NCBI RefSeq assembly: GCF_963678635.1
Contig: NC_087068.1
Location: 59,954,872 to 60,018,871 of the forward strand
DNA: 64,000 bases
DNA from: Symsagittifera roscoffensis
Taxonomy: Eukaryota; Xenacoelomorpha; Acoela; Convolutidae
Reading direction: 5' to 3'
Of this stretch, positions 37,741 to 48,663 are shown in pieces. The position numbers and the translations under genes were made by a program. The first letter of the stretch is position 1, and each line of letters starts with the position of its first letter. The notes under the pieces are model-generated. The model did not search any database and had not been told where the DNA came from. It saw nothing but the letters and a program-made list of their open reading frames with translations.

Positions 37741-38969
37741 CGAACAAGACCTTAATAGCTTAGAGTTAACCAAAAATAGATTAGAATTTAGACAAAACAT
37801 TTACAAAATGTTATACGACGATAATTTAATCGAAATGTCTCTACGACTCAATAGATCAGAGCCAATATTCCGAACGATAACAGAACTACCCGGAATTGGA
37901 AGAAGACCTCGAACCAGAGACGACATACGACAAAGTAGAAACTTACCATATAGTTATATGATAGTACGGCAAAAGCCAACACAAACTTTTATATTTAGAA
38001 TTTTATTAGCAATGAATTTAGATTTTCATTTGCAAACATAAAATCTTGAAGTCAACCTTCATAATCATTTCAGGCGCTAAACAAAATTATTAATATACAA
38101 AAACGATTGATAAAAAGATCTCAGATCGTTTTCCTAAATTCTGCAGTAATATAAAAAACATGTTTGAAAAATATTTATTGAAAAATCAAAATAAAAATTA
38201 GTAGCATGACAATAAACGGTTAGTAATCATAAATCATCCTGTTGTTCCAGCTTCATCACCTAAACATAACAGCTTTCACAAGCTCACTAATATCATTAAA
38301 ACACTAAACCTTTTCCTTAAACAAATTTAAATCATTTTAAACTTAAATTCACTTAATTTTAAAATCAGATCATCAAGGCTTCTCCTTGGATCTTAATTCA
38401 TTTTCTATTTCATTAAATATAAAACTTGATCATCAAGGCCTATCCTTGGATCAAAAAGAACAATTTTGTTCTCCCCCACCCACTTAACTCGTGTCTAACG
38501 ACCTCAAACGTCGATTCACTATCCAACCCTTTCTAAAAACCCAAGACTAATAGAAATTTTTGAATAAAACTAACCATTCAAATTAGGATAAACAGTGAAG
38601 AAAATCGGTTATTCATCCTTCACTTGATCCCCCCTCTTACCAGACCCAGGATAAATCTTAGACTTAGTAAGTTTAAAATAGTATCTAACGAACTACTCGC
38701 GTTCTAATTATACCTGAACCTTGTGGATCGATTTACTATTCTCCAACCCTTGAACACAATCGCTACCCCTAAGTAAAATTAAGTAAGTTAACACCTTAGC
38801 TTATACTAGCCACGAGAAAGTAAAAAATCATTCTTCGGAATCGATATACTTTTCTCTCCAACCCTAAACAAATAGACCCAGGTTAAGCTAACCAAAAAAT
38901 CGTAAGGACTAACAGTTTAAGAAAATAGAAATCATTTAACAACCTTTTGCATCCGTCATCCTAAACCTT
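37741..38969 (+). other. retrotransposon leader, no clear gene
   Basis: About 1.2 kb between the PBS and the first possible ORF. It contains a loose repeat with the phrase GATCATCAAGGC and TCCTTGGATC twice near 38370-38450. A small open frame at 37808-38041 has no coding support. Packaging or splice-donor signals could lie here but cannot be identified by eye. Confidence 0.5.
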
Positions 38970-39215
38970 ATGTCATTTAATAACCTAGGAAACAAACAAA
39001 CAATCGTTTTACACAATTGTGAAATAGATAACAAAAAATACGACCTTGTAATCACACCTCATACACAAGCAGTTGGATATATTAGAACAAAACGACAAAC
39101 ACTAAAAAGAAAAATAATAACCAAACAAAGACAAATAACACGAAAAAGATTTTCAAAAAACAGAAACGCATTTTCAGAATCAGAAACCAGCAGTTTAGAC
39201 GAACTTTATAAATAA
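38970..39215 (+). CDS. small basic ORF in retrotransposon leader
   Basis: 81 codons from ATG to TAA. The product has a neutral N-terminus, a Lys/Arg-rich middle (KRQTLKRKIITKQRQITRKR) and an acidic Ser end (SESETSSLDELYK). After its stop, frame 2 continues with another similar-looking stretch (about 39218-39430, one internal stop) that also has an acidic Ser patch followed by a basic segment. This hints at a broken longer ORF or a duplicated module. No family is recognised. Confidence 0.4.
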   Translation: MSFNNLGNKQTIVLHNCEIDNKKYDLVITPHTQAVGYIRTKRQTLKRKIITKQRQITRKRFSKNRNAFSESETSSLDELYK

Positions 39216-39410
39216 AAGAATCAATAGATAAAAATTGCCCAATTCACGATCAACTATATTTTTCCGACTCAGAAACAACTTCAAATTCATCATAAAGAGG
39301 AAAAAGAAGAATAAAAAAGCAATATAAACACAAACCTGTACACTTATACAATTGGAATCAACCAATTAGACACATCGATAATTACATATTAACAGTCATT
39401 AAACGAAAAA

Positions 39411-41138
39411 ATGAGCTCAACACACACCCCAGGTGAAGAAAGTCCAGATGATGACGATATCTACCCCTTCATCGTAGATGCACCCGATAATAGAGGACAG
39501 CATGATTTTTGCAAGAATTTACTTCTAAATTTGTTTGAACCCGGAATCAGCCCATGTAAAACAGAGTTCCCAGATGTAAAAATCAAAAAACAAATTATCG
39601 ATCACTATCTGAAAGATATATGTAACTTAACACAACAATACGGAATCTACTCCATAGAATTCAGCTCACCAAACCAGAATCACAGCAAATATGTAATTCA
39701 AACAGACGACCTTGATTTAGAATTTTCAAAAGTATTCTCAGAATATATAAAAAGCATACAATATCATAACTCACAAAGAGCAAACTCCATATTCACCAAT
39801 GAAGTTTTTGCAATAATATATAGTTATATCTCGATATTAGAAAACGAAATCCCAATCCCAAATGTCTCACCGACAGATACATCTAAACATATAAGAGTAC
39901 GACATGAAATCACACTACTCTCTAGTTTTCTAAATATAATTAAAGAAAATTTCACGAATGATGAAGTTTCACCACATACAAAACATGATTTACAAAAAAT
40001 TTTGGCATGGTTTATAATAGATTATTTCACACATAATATAGATTTAATTTCACAAGCAAGAAAAAATTTTAGACCTCAAAACTCAAACGATGATACCGCC
40101 ATCACAGAACAATCAGACTATGTTTGGGACCCCTAATGGTCTCATTATGCATTCATAAACTTCCCACAATCAATCTCAAGTCAAGCAATAAGTACGATAT
40201 CTTATGTAAGAGATTATGTAAGAGTAATACCATTAACCATTGATGCAACACCATTAAACTATAATACATTTTTACCTGATACGCGAAATAATAGTTTAAA
40301 CTCGACAGTCATACACAATGAAAACCTCAATGGAACTAGGAATCTCACTCAACAAGATATTCAGACACCATCACACTTTATAAATGAAGAAATCGCTCAA
40401 CCAATAACAACTACACAACAAAGTATTTCACCAATACGTCAAAATTTAACAACACCAAGAAATACAAACCCTTCACTAGCACAGGTAACCTTAAAATCAA
40501 CCGTTAAACCTTCGGTTGCCCCAAAATATTCACAAATGGATTATCAAACATACAGACCCATGACAATACCGTCAAAAACACGCAGAACGTTCACAAGGAA
40601 CAATTTTGCAGAACATACTTATAATTACACACATCCATCAAAAACAAACTATCCCCCACGAAAAAATATTAATAATCACATAAGATCTCGATACTGGGAT
40701 AACCCAATGGCACCAACCAATTCAGTAAATTTTCAAACAAATTCACATCCTCCACAGGATCGTAGTGAAAATTACCCATTCTTTCAACAGAATAAAAATA
40801 AAAAACAAACATCTCATCAAATGGATTACTTATCCTCAGATGATGACTATTTACAACCAGATATATTTGCACCATATACCCAAGAATATCGTGGACAAGG
40901 AGTACAGAAACCACATACATATCATAAAATTTTTTCTCCACACCAGATAGATACACAAAATCAACAACCAATACAAATGCAAGACTCGATTAATACACAA
41001 TCTTTTCAACCAATTAAGCAACAAAACCCAATGATTACACACTCGTATCAACCAACACAAATGCAAAATGAAATACCACTTCCATATTATCTTCAACAAC
41101 ACGAAATAACAAAAAATCAACTTTCAAATTTTTCCTAA
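39411..41138 (+). CDS. retrotransposon ORF upstream of gag, one internal TAA
   Basis: A long frame from ATG at 39411 to TAA at 41136-41138, interrupted once by TAA at 40134-40136. The first 241 codons encode a mostly helical-looking protein with an acidic start (PDDDDIYPFI). After the stop the same frame stays open for 333 codons, with a Thr/Asn/Gln-rich linker and a Gln/Pro/Tyr-rich end with QPIQMQ-type repeats. The continuous frame and similar composition suggest one gene. It shares its frame with gag, whose ATG follows the final TAA directly. Function unknown; it could be an N-terminal gag extension (matrix-like) or an accessory protein. Confidence 0.6.
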
Positions 41139-42059
41139 ATGCCAAATGCAGCAGAATCATTACAAATGACAATAAATCCATACCTTATGGGTGGATCATC
41201 AATAACATCAAACAAACCTTTAATGGTATTCACAGGAACAGACCCTGAATATTCTGTAGAAGATTATTTAAATGCAGTAACAGCAAATTTGATTTTAAAT
41301 ATAGGACCTGAACCAATTAATACGCCACTACATCAAAACTGGATACATCGATGCACAGCGTTGATACAGACAACCTTAGACGGCGCAGCTCAAAAATGGT
41401 TTTCAGTATTGCCTATAGAAATAAAATCAAATTGGAAAAGGTTTACACAAGAATTTTCAAAAATGTTTGACTCCGAAAGAAACAAACAACAACAAAGAGT
41501 TTTATGTAATGAAATTCGCAGATTACCAAATGAAACCATCAAGCAATTAGCAGTACGCATCGAAACACTAGTTCGAAAAGCATTTTCATTAAATACACAC
41601 GACTATAAAAACACAAAAATGACAGAAATCTTAATGATGACCTTAACACCGCAATTAAGGAAAATAGCAATAAAAAAGAGAGCATCCCATCCTTCCTCAA
41701 TTCGAGAACCCGATTTAGATTTTCGAAAACTAGTAGACAAACTAGAACAAGCAGAAATCACAATGAAACTTGAAGAAACAGAAAATCTGAAATTACAATA
41801 TGTTAACCGAATTGAAACAAATCCCACAAATATCAACAATATACAGGAATCAGATACAGACCTCGTTGAAAAAATCACTGAAATACTCAAAATTTATGAA
41901 AAACACCCAAACTTTAAAGGCAAACCATCTTTCAAAAAATGGTGTAATTATTGCCGACGATACGGACATAGTATTTCTGAATGTAGACAAAAACAGCAAG
42001 ACAATCAAAACAAACCTCAAAAATATAAAGAACCAATCAAATCATCATTCAATACATGA
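41139..42059 (+). CDS. gag: gag capsid-nucleocapsid protein
   Basis: 306 residues. A capsid-like region contains W-x-x-R...AQKWF and FTQEFSKMF, then LCNEIRRLPNETIKQLAVRI, typical of the Ty3/gypsy gag (retrotrans_gag) fold. A CCHC-type zinc knuckle near the C-terminus (CNYCRRYGHSISEC) spaced C-x2-C-x4-H-x4-C identifies the nucleocapsid. The start ATG directly follows the stop of the preceding ORF in the same frame (TAA ATG). The end overlaps the protease ORF by four bases (ATGA), implying a -1 shift or reinitiation to make the downstream product. Confidence 0.88.
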   Translation: MPNAAESLQMTINPYLMGGSSITSNKPLMVFTGTDPEYSVEDYLNAVTANLILNIGPEPINTPLHQNWIHRCTALIQTTLDGAAQKWFSVLPIEIKSNWKRFTQEFSKMFDSERNKQQQRVLCNEIRRLPNETIKQLAVRIETLVRKAFSLNTHDYKNTKMTEILMMTLTPQLRKIAIKKRASHPSSIREPDLDFRKLVDKLEQAEITMKLEETENLKLQYVNRIETNPTNINNIQESDTDLVEKITEILKIYEKHPNFKGKPSFKKWCNYCRRYGHSISECRQKQQDNQNKPQKYKEPIKSSFNT

Positions 42060-43723
42060 AGAAAGATCAAAATCTACCGAACAAAAATGTATACAGCAAC
42101 AACAGTTCAGGAAAACCACTCCCGAACAATACAAACTATATAAGAACTCAATCACCACATAACCTAAGTTATAGAGGAAGATCGCCAGAACGAAGACATA
42201 CACAAAATTCGTCACAAAATCACTACAATAGACCAAATAGTCGAAATAACTACTCCAGATCTAATTCAAACACAACACAAATTGTTTCTAGATCTAATTC
42301 CCAATCAAGGAATAAATACTATCCAAACAATCAGTCACGAAACTCATCATATAATAGAAATAGAAACTATTCCAATAATCGAAATAGAAGCTATTCAAAC
42401 AACCGAAATCAGTATTACCCAAACAATCGATCAAGAAATAACTCATATAACAGATCAAACGGTAATTATCAAAATAGATCACGAAATAATTCACAAAATC
42501 GACATTCAAGTTATAATAATCGTTATAGAAATTATTCCCAATCACCACCCAGGAATAATAATCATTATAATAATTCTAATAATCGCCACAGAAGTAGTAC
42601 ACCTAAACATCAAAGACATATTAATCAAGTACAATCAAATCCAGAAACAACATCAGACCCCCCAGGTATTGATGACACAGTAGATGATACGTTACAACTC
42701 AATCAAATAAACTGTGGATCATCAGACTCAGAAAGTGATACAGAAAACACTCTCTCCATCAATATGATAGCAGTCGAAAATGACTATGAACCTATTATAT
42801 ATGAACAACCTTTTTCATCACACATATATGATAATCAATCAGAACTCCTTCGCAATTATTATATTGAACCCATCCATTCCACACAAACGACGCAAGAAAC
42901 TAACGAAATCAACATTACAAATCAATGCATTGAAAATGACAAAACAAAATGCTTGAATACAAACCACATCTATCAAAATATACAAAAAGAACAACCTAAA
43001 GAAAAAATTTTGACAATACCATTTCTTTTAGAAAGTCCCAGAAACAAAGAATTTCAACCACCAGATCTTGAAATTGATTTTCTAATTGATTCAGGAGCAG
43101 AATCAAATATAATAAACATTCCCTCATGGAATGAAATAAAAACCTTACATCCAAAGCTAACACCTCTTGAAACCTCCAGTAAGCTAGCAACAGCACAAGG
43201 ATCAACATTGGTAAACTACGGAAAAATTCAATTATTTCTTCTCCCCACAAGAACAATAGAACAAAATAAAATTTTAAATAAACCATTTAAACAAATATTC
43301 CATATCACTGATATTAAACACAATATCATTGGAATACCATTTATCTCTAAATATATACCAACAATCAACATCTTGAACAGTAAAATACTAATCAAAGATA
43401 AATATACAAAAACAAAAGACACATCCCTAACATTTTTTCAAAGATTAAATAAACAACCACCATTCTTTTCAAAATTTTATCCAATATATAACCAACAAAG
43501 AAAACACTTGAAACCACTATCAGGAAGCATATACAATTTTTCAATAAAACAAGTTCACCAATATGATAAAAAACAAAACAAACAACAATTTTATATGTCA
43601 GATTTTGAATTCAAACCTATCCATAAATTTTTCAAAATCACAATCTCATCAATAAAATATTTGAAAACTCGAATTCGGATATTATTTCTTTACATGTATA
43701 CAACAATACACCTTACCAAGTAA
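42056..43723 (+). CDS. retroviral-type aspartic protease ORF with Asn/Arg/Ser-rich domain
   Basis: 555 codons beginning in the ATGA overlap with gag. Residues about 20-190 are extremely Asn/Arg/Ser/Tyr-rich (NRSRNNS-type repeats), which suggests an RNA-binding, disordered domain. The aspartic protease follows, with the active-site motif FLIDSGAESNIIN near residue 344 and the later hydrophobic NIIGIPF strand. The stop at 43721-43723 lies inside a region where frame 1 is already open (from 43627) and carries pol, so expression of pol would need a frame change in the overlap 43627-43723. Confidence 0.85.
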   Translation: MKKDQNLPNKNVYSNNSSGKPLPNNTNYIRTQSPHNLSYRGRSPERRHTQNSSQNHYNRPNSRNNYSRSNSNTTQIVSRSNSQSRNKYYPNNQSRNSSYNRNRNYSNNRNRSYSNNRNQYYPNNRSRNNSYNRSNGNYQNRSRNNSQNRHSSYNNRYRNYSQSPPRNNNHYNNSNNRHRSSTPKHQRHINQVQSNPETTSDPPGIDDTVDDTLQLNQINCGSSDSESDTENTLSINMIAVENDYEPIIYEQPFSSHIYDNQSELLRNYYIEPIHSTQTTQETNEINITNQCIENDKTKCLNTNHIYQNIQKEQPKEKILTIPFLLESPRNKEFQPPDLEIDFLIDSGAESNIINIPSWNEIKTLHPKLTPLETSSKLATAQGSTLVNYGKIQLFLLPTRTIEQNKILNKPFKQIFHITDIKHNIIGIPFISKYIPTINILNSKILIKDKYTKTKDTSLTFFQRLNKQPPFFSKFYPIYNQQRKHLKPLSGSIYNFSIKQVHQYDKKQNKQQFYMSDFEFKPIHKFFKITISSIKYLKTRIRILFLYMYTTIHLTK

Positions 43724-44301
43724 CATTACCTTTAGGACTTTTAGGCTATTGCGAAACCAACGCTACAATATCACCAATACACGAAAAAGCATATCGCGTA
43801 AATAATATACTCCAATTATTAGATATTTGTCAATCCACAATTCTTAATGAAGAATTATCCATAAATAATATAATAAGTAATGAAAAGAGAAATACAGATT
43901 ATTTCACAAAAACCCCATATTTCAAACCTACATTCAACATAAGTAACTACCCAGAGAATCAACAGAAATTTTTAACAATGTTTAACTTCCAACATTCACA
44001 AATAACACAAGACGAATTTGATAAATTAGCCAAACAGCTAATAAAATATTCATCAGTCTATGCAACATCCAAATTTGATGTTGGCAAAATCAGCTCATCA
44101 CTACATCTCCCATTAAAACCAGACGCAGTTTTCAAAAAACAAAGAGCAAGTAAAGTACCAATTCACTTACACGATAAAGTGAACAGATTACTCGACATTT
44201 TAGAACAATACAACATTATATCACCAGTAAATAAAGAAGAACCACCAAAAGGTAACACATTTATCAACCCTGTTATCATCCTAGCCAAAGGAGAATCATG
44301 A
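43627..44301 (+). CDS. pol: pol N-terminal part, ended by in-frame TGA
   Basis: An open frame without an early ATG, overlapping the end of the protease ORF in the -1 frame. It includes LPLGLLGYCE and later PVNKEEPPKGNTFINPVIIL, the start of the reverse transcriptase fingers. It stops at TGA 44299-44301 within the RT domain. The same frame continues open directly after the TGA. The stop is a break unless the element uses readthrough. The nearest ATG is 43978, so independent initiation would lose the first part. Confidence 0.75.
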   Translation: MFQNHNLINKIFENSNSDIISLHVYNNTPYQVTLPLGLLGYCETNATISPIHEKAYRVNNILQLLDICQSTILNEELSINNIISNEKRNTDYFTKTPYFKPTFNISNYPENQQKFLTMFNFQHSQITQDEFDKLAKQLIKYSSVYATSKFDVGKISSSLHLPLKPDAVFKKQRASKVPIHLHDKVNRLLDILEQYNIISPVNKEEPPKGNTFINPVIILAKGES

Positions 44302-47300
44302 AAAATCGTTCTCGACGCTAGATACCTCAACTCACTCATAGACGAATCAAAGTGCAATTGGCCTATTGAACCAATACAAGTTATTTTAACAAAAATAAAC
44401 GGAAAATACTTTACAACCGCAGATATGAATAGTGCATACAATCAAATGCCATTAGATGAACAATCGCGACGTTTAACACAATTAGTTATTGGAAACCAAC
44501 AGTATGAATTCAACCGCCTATTCTATGGAATATCCATAGGACCAGCAGCATTTTCAGCTTTTATGAGCAAAATTTTTAGACCACTAATACTCAAGAAAAA
44601 CGCAATCACCTATTTAGACGATGTTTTTATGCAATCACAGACTAAAGAAGAATTGTTCAATGTTTTAGAACATTATCACAAAATACTTCAGAACGAAATT
44701 CTGAAGGCCGCCCCCGATAAATCACACTTCTTTTTGACAAGAGTTAAATTCTTAGGACATAATATAGAAAGAAAAACAATCACTCCATTAAAATCACGCA
44801 TTGATGCTATTCAGAAACTCCAACCACCAACAAATAAAAAGAAAATCCAAGAATTCCTTGGAATGTTAAACTTTTTAAGCAAATATGTTTATAAAATGCA
44901 ATTATACCTAAGACCATTCTATAATATACTTAGACAACAAAATAATTTTGAATGGAATACAGAACATCAAGCACGATTTGAAGAAATCAAAAAACTTTTA
45001 ACTGAACAAATTTCAAATACAATTCCAGATCCAAATCAACCATTCTATGCAATGTGCGATGCTTCGAACTTTGGCATCGGCGCAGCATTATTACAATCAC
45101 ATAATGGTACAAATAAAATGAACCTTATATCAGCAAATTCTCGATTATTCACTCAAGCAGAGCTACGACTCTCAACTCTAATGAGAGAATGTACAGCCAT
45201 AATATATACACTAACAGAATATGAATTTCTGATACTTGGATCAAAACATCCAACAGTTTTATTCACAGACCATAAACCAATCATCTTTCTCTTTACACAA
45301 AAGTCTAATCCAAACCACCGAGTTTATAGATTTCAACTAATTTTAATGAAATTCTCAAACTTACATATAGTTTGGACCGCAGGAAAAAATCTTGCATTAC
45401 CAGACACTTTCAGTCGAAATACACCACCTGAATTACTTACACGTAAAACTACAGTTGGAATACCCAAAAATATAAAATTCTACCTTGCAGAAAACGAAAC
45501 ATCACCCCGATTGGAATGCAAATATGCAGTACAAACTGACGTTGAACAATCACAGATAAATAGTTTACAACATTTCCCACTTTATTTAGATTGCCAAAAT
45601 AACCACTATGAAGTTGATCTACTTGGAATATCAACTTTTAAACCAATTCCATATTCACAATGGATAAAAAATAACACCCAACAAAAAAGAATAAAACAAC
45701 ACTCGCCTAAAAAAGACTTTTTTCCACTAATTGAAAAAGAAAATTTAACTGATAAAATAAATTTATCAGGACCACAAACAAACGATTCAAAATACACAAT
45801 AAATCAAGTTTTTGACCTCCATGACCCACTTGATACAATACCCTTATCTAAATTAGAAATTGAAAACATTTTTCTCCCTCCAACAGAAACAATTACAATT
45901 CCAACCTTGAAACAATATCAAAATCTTGACCCAGTAATTAGACAACTAAAATCATGGCACAAATATAAAACTAAACCCGTCAAGGCAGATACAACTATTT
46001 TAGGAAACAAAACACTCCTCCGATACTTTCGAAAATTTAATAATACAACAATTAACGAAAATACAGACCTTTTAGAATATAAATTAAATGAATCTACAGT
46101 TCCCTGTCTCCCTTTAAGTATGATTCTCATAGCTTTTAATATTTCACATACACAAAATATTAAAGGACACTCTGGATCAGAGAAAACATATTCAAATTTC
46201 ATACAAAACTTTTATTTCCCAAATGCACCAATTTGGATAAAAGTACTATGCAATGATTGTATAGTCTGTCAACTAAATAAACCTTATCCAAATCAAAAAC
46301 AAATAGCACAAAAACAAGATTTTAAAGGACAAAGTTTGTACTTTAACCACCGTATCTCATTTGATACAAAAGGACCAATTTCACCCTCATCTGAAGGAAA
46401 CTCCTACATTATGGTAATTGTTGACGCATTTACACATTATGTAGCACTTAACCCAGTACCACATTGTAACGCTTATTACCCTTACACAACGCTTTATGAA
46501 CACTGGATAGCCAAATTTGGACTACCAGAAGCTTTAGTTACAGACAACGGTACAGAATTCATAAATAATGAAATCATCACACTATGTCATTTATATAACA
46601 TCAAACACAAACCACGTACATCTCACGCACCTTGGACAAACGGCTTAGTCGAAGGTATGAACCGTTCATTACAAGAATATCTTAGATGTATCATAAATGG
46701 AAATGATACAAGATACACCGAATGGTCAGCAGATGTAAAACTATTTCCCTTAGCATATAATTCACAAATCACGACAACTCTAGGAATGTCACCATATGAA
46801 ATGGTTTTTAACCAAAAGCAACGCAAACCAATAATGTTTACAGCAAACTCTCATAAAAATGCACAAAATTATTGTCAACCAAATAAAGACTCAATTTGTT
46901 ATAACCTACCTTTACATACACACGATGAAGATCATTTTCATCACCCACAAATTCTTAAATTAGCCTCCGGTACACACACCGAATGGATTTTAAACAGAGA
47001 TAAAAAACACAATGAAATTTACCAAAAAGTAACAAAAAAGTTGTTACAAAGGCAAAACATTAATGAACAAATAAATTCACGCTTTACACCAGCCTCCGAT
47101 TTAAAAATTGCAACATTTGTTTTAATACCCAATTTTAACACTCAAAAAGGAATTTCTAAAAAATTACAACCCCTTCGTAAAGGACCATACCAAATAATTG
47201 CAAAACCCACTGATGTCACATATAAAATCACCGACTCAGACCAAAAAGAAATTGTTCAACATCGAAATAACCTATTACCTTATTACCCAAAAGAATACGC

Positions 47301-47643
47301 ACTACGCGAACTAACTCAATTATATTCTTTTACAGGTTTAAAAGTTATTCAAAATAACCCACATATGGAAAAAACAACAAAGGAACAAAATGACAATCAC
47401 CTCGAAAATCAAAGTACAAAATCAATTACAACAAAGAACATTACAAAAAAGCCAGATCAAAATACATCTCAAAAAGAAAGAAAAAATAGAAAAATGACAG
47501 AACAAATAATACCCCAAGAGCAAATCGACAAATCAATACATAGAGAGTCATCACGACTTAGAAATCAACCACGTAAAAATTATAAAATATTCATCCCACA
47601 ATCTAAAATATTAAAGAAAGTCGAATTTCAAAAACAGCTTTAA
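44302..47643 (+). CDS. pol: pol: reverse transcriptase, RNase H, integrase
   Basis: The frame continues from the TGA; the first ATG is at 44425. RT motifs include TADMNSAYNQM, the FYGISIGPAAFSAFM segment and the catalytic YLDD at about 44609. RNase H follows with CDAS, RECTAI and TDHK, then LPDTFSR at the tether. Integrase shows an HHCC zinc-binding region (46127-46270), then the D-D-35-E core: SFDTKG, TDNGTEF and NGLVEG, with exactly 35 residues between the last D and E. A GPY/F-like element (RKGPYQII) and a basic tail of about 120 residues end the protein. The order RT-RH-IN defines Ty3/gypsy. Confidence 0.93.
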   Translation, partial: KIVLDARYLNSLIDESKCNWPIEPIQVILTKINGKYFTTADMNSAYNQMPLDEQSRRLTQLVIGNQQYEFNRLFYGISIGPAAFSAFMSKIFRPLILKKNAITYLDDVFMQSQTKEELFNVLEHYHKILQNEILKAAPDKSHFFLTRVKFLGHNIERKTITPLKSRIDAIQKLQPPTNKKKIQEFLGMLNFLSKYVYKMQLYLRPFYNILRQQNNFEWNTEHQARFEEIKKLLTEQISNTIPDPNQPFYAMCDASNFGIGAALLQSHNGTNKMNLISANSRLFTQAELRLSTLMRECTAIIYTLTEYEFLILGSKHPTVLFTDHKPIIFLFTQKSNPNHRVYRFQLILMKFSNLHIVWTAGKNLALPDTFSRNTPPELLTRKTTVGIPKNIKFYLAENETSPRLECKYAVQTDVEQSQINSLQHFPLYLDCQNNHYEVDLLGISTFKPIPYSQWIKNNTQQKRIKQHSPKKDFFPLIEKENLTDKINLSGPQTNDSKYTINQVFDLHDPLDTIPLSKLEIENIFLPPTETITIPTLKQYQNLDPVIRQLKSWHKYKTKPVKADTTILGNKTLLRYFRKFNNTTINENTDLLEYKLNESTVPCLPLSMILIAFNISHTQNIKGHSGSEKTYSNFIQNFYFPNAPIWIKVLCNDCIVCQLNKPYPNQKQIAQKQDFKGQSLYFNHRISFDTKGPISPSSEGNSYIMVIVDAFTHYVALNPVPHCNAYYPYTTLYEHWIAKFGLPEALVTDNGTEFINNEIITLCHLYNIKHKPRTSHAPWTNGLVEGMNRSLQEYLRCIINGNDTRYTEWSADVKLFPLAYNSQITTTLGMSPYEMVFNQKQRKPIMFTANSHKNAQNYCQPNKDSICYNLPLHTHDEDHFHHPQILKLASGTHTEWILNRDKKHNEIYQKVTKKLLQRQNINEQINSRFTPASDLKIATFVLIPNFNTQKGISKKLQPLRKGPYQIIAKPTDVTYKITDSDQKEIVQHRNNLLPYYPKEYALRELTQLYSFTGLKVIQNNPHMEKTTKEQNDNHLENQSTKSITTKNITKKPDQNTSQKERKNRKMTEQIIPQEQIDKSIHRESSRLRNQPRKNYKIFIPQSKILKKVEFQKQL

Positions 47644-48663
47644 TTTTATATTTCACAGTCTTGAAACCTCTGAAACATTTTGAATTTTCATTTTTCAAAA
47701 AAACATGCAGACAAACACGCAATGATTCTAGTTCAAAATTAAGCCAATAGGATTCATCCAATCCGTCACCTTCTCTAACTTAAACTCAGATCAACTAGAC
47801 GAACCATATAAAACTCAAGGCATATCTATAACTATAACTTTACGACCTCCAGGTCAAAAATAAGCAAACCACTCCAACTTGACATTTAAAATAAATATCA
47901 CCATAATATCATAACCCTCCCTTATCTAATAACCCAAAGATCAACAATATTTCCCCAACTCAGACCTCAAATACCCCCCAAACAAATCTGTTAACTTAGC
48001 CTAAAGTAACAGAACGAACATTTTAATTAGCCTAAAGTACAAAAATCTCACCATACCCCGGATCATTTGACAAATAAAAATAAAGAAAAAGACGACCTCC
48101 CGATCACCATAAAAATTGCCTCCAACAATTTTTCACAAAACTCAACCCACTTGTCAAAAAACCAATAAATAATCCGACCACACTTGAAAATTGCCTCAAA
48201 CAACAAAAAATATTCGATTAAGAAGTCATTTTTTAAATGCTCTTCTCTGAATCAGTCAACATAATTCTAACAAATCTCAAACAATTTTTTACGATACTTA
48301 AAACTTTCATAATATTTCTTTTTGATATCTTTGAATCTTTTGTAATAATCTTAATCATTTTTTGCAATATTTTTTTAAATTTTCTATTCCATATTTGAAC
48401 TATTCCTCCAACTTTCAAAAGCCCTTGATTATATCCACAGGTACGATTCTTAAAACTTGTCTAAATGATACGAACCATTTTCAGTAGAACTGATATTTTT
48501 TTTACTATTTGTAATTTTCATAACATTTCTATCATCCCTCATTTTGACAATATGCAAATGTATAAAGAAAGCAATCATCACATTCGCCCTAGCAACAATC
48601 CTCCTAATTCTTTTTTTTAGAAGAATACTATAAAAAACATAAACTTTTTCACTAAAAGAATAG
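47644..48663 (+). other. non-coding gap between pol and env region
   Basis: About 1 kb with stops in all frames. It contains a pyrimidine-rich run ending in AG at 48619-48620 and another AG at 48662-48663 just before the next open frame. Either could act as the 3' splice site for a subgenomic env-region RNA, as is known for env of retroviruses and errantiviruses. This role is inferred. Confidence 0.45.
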
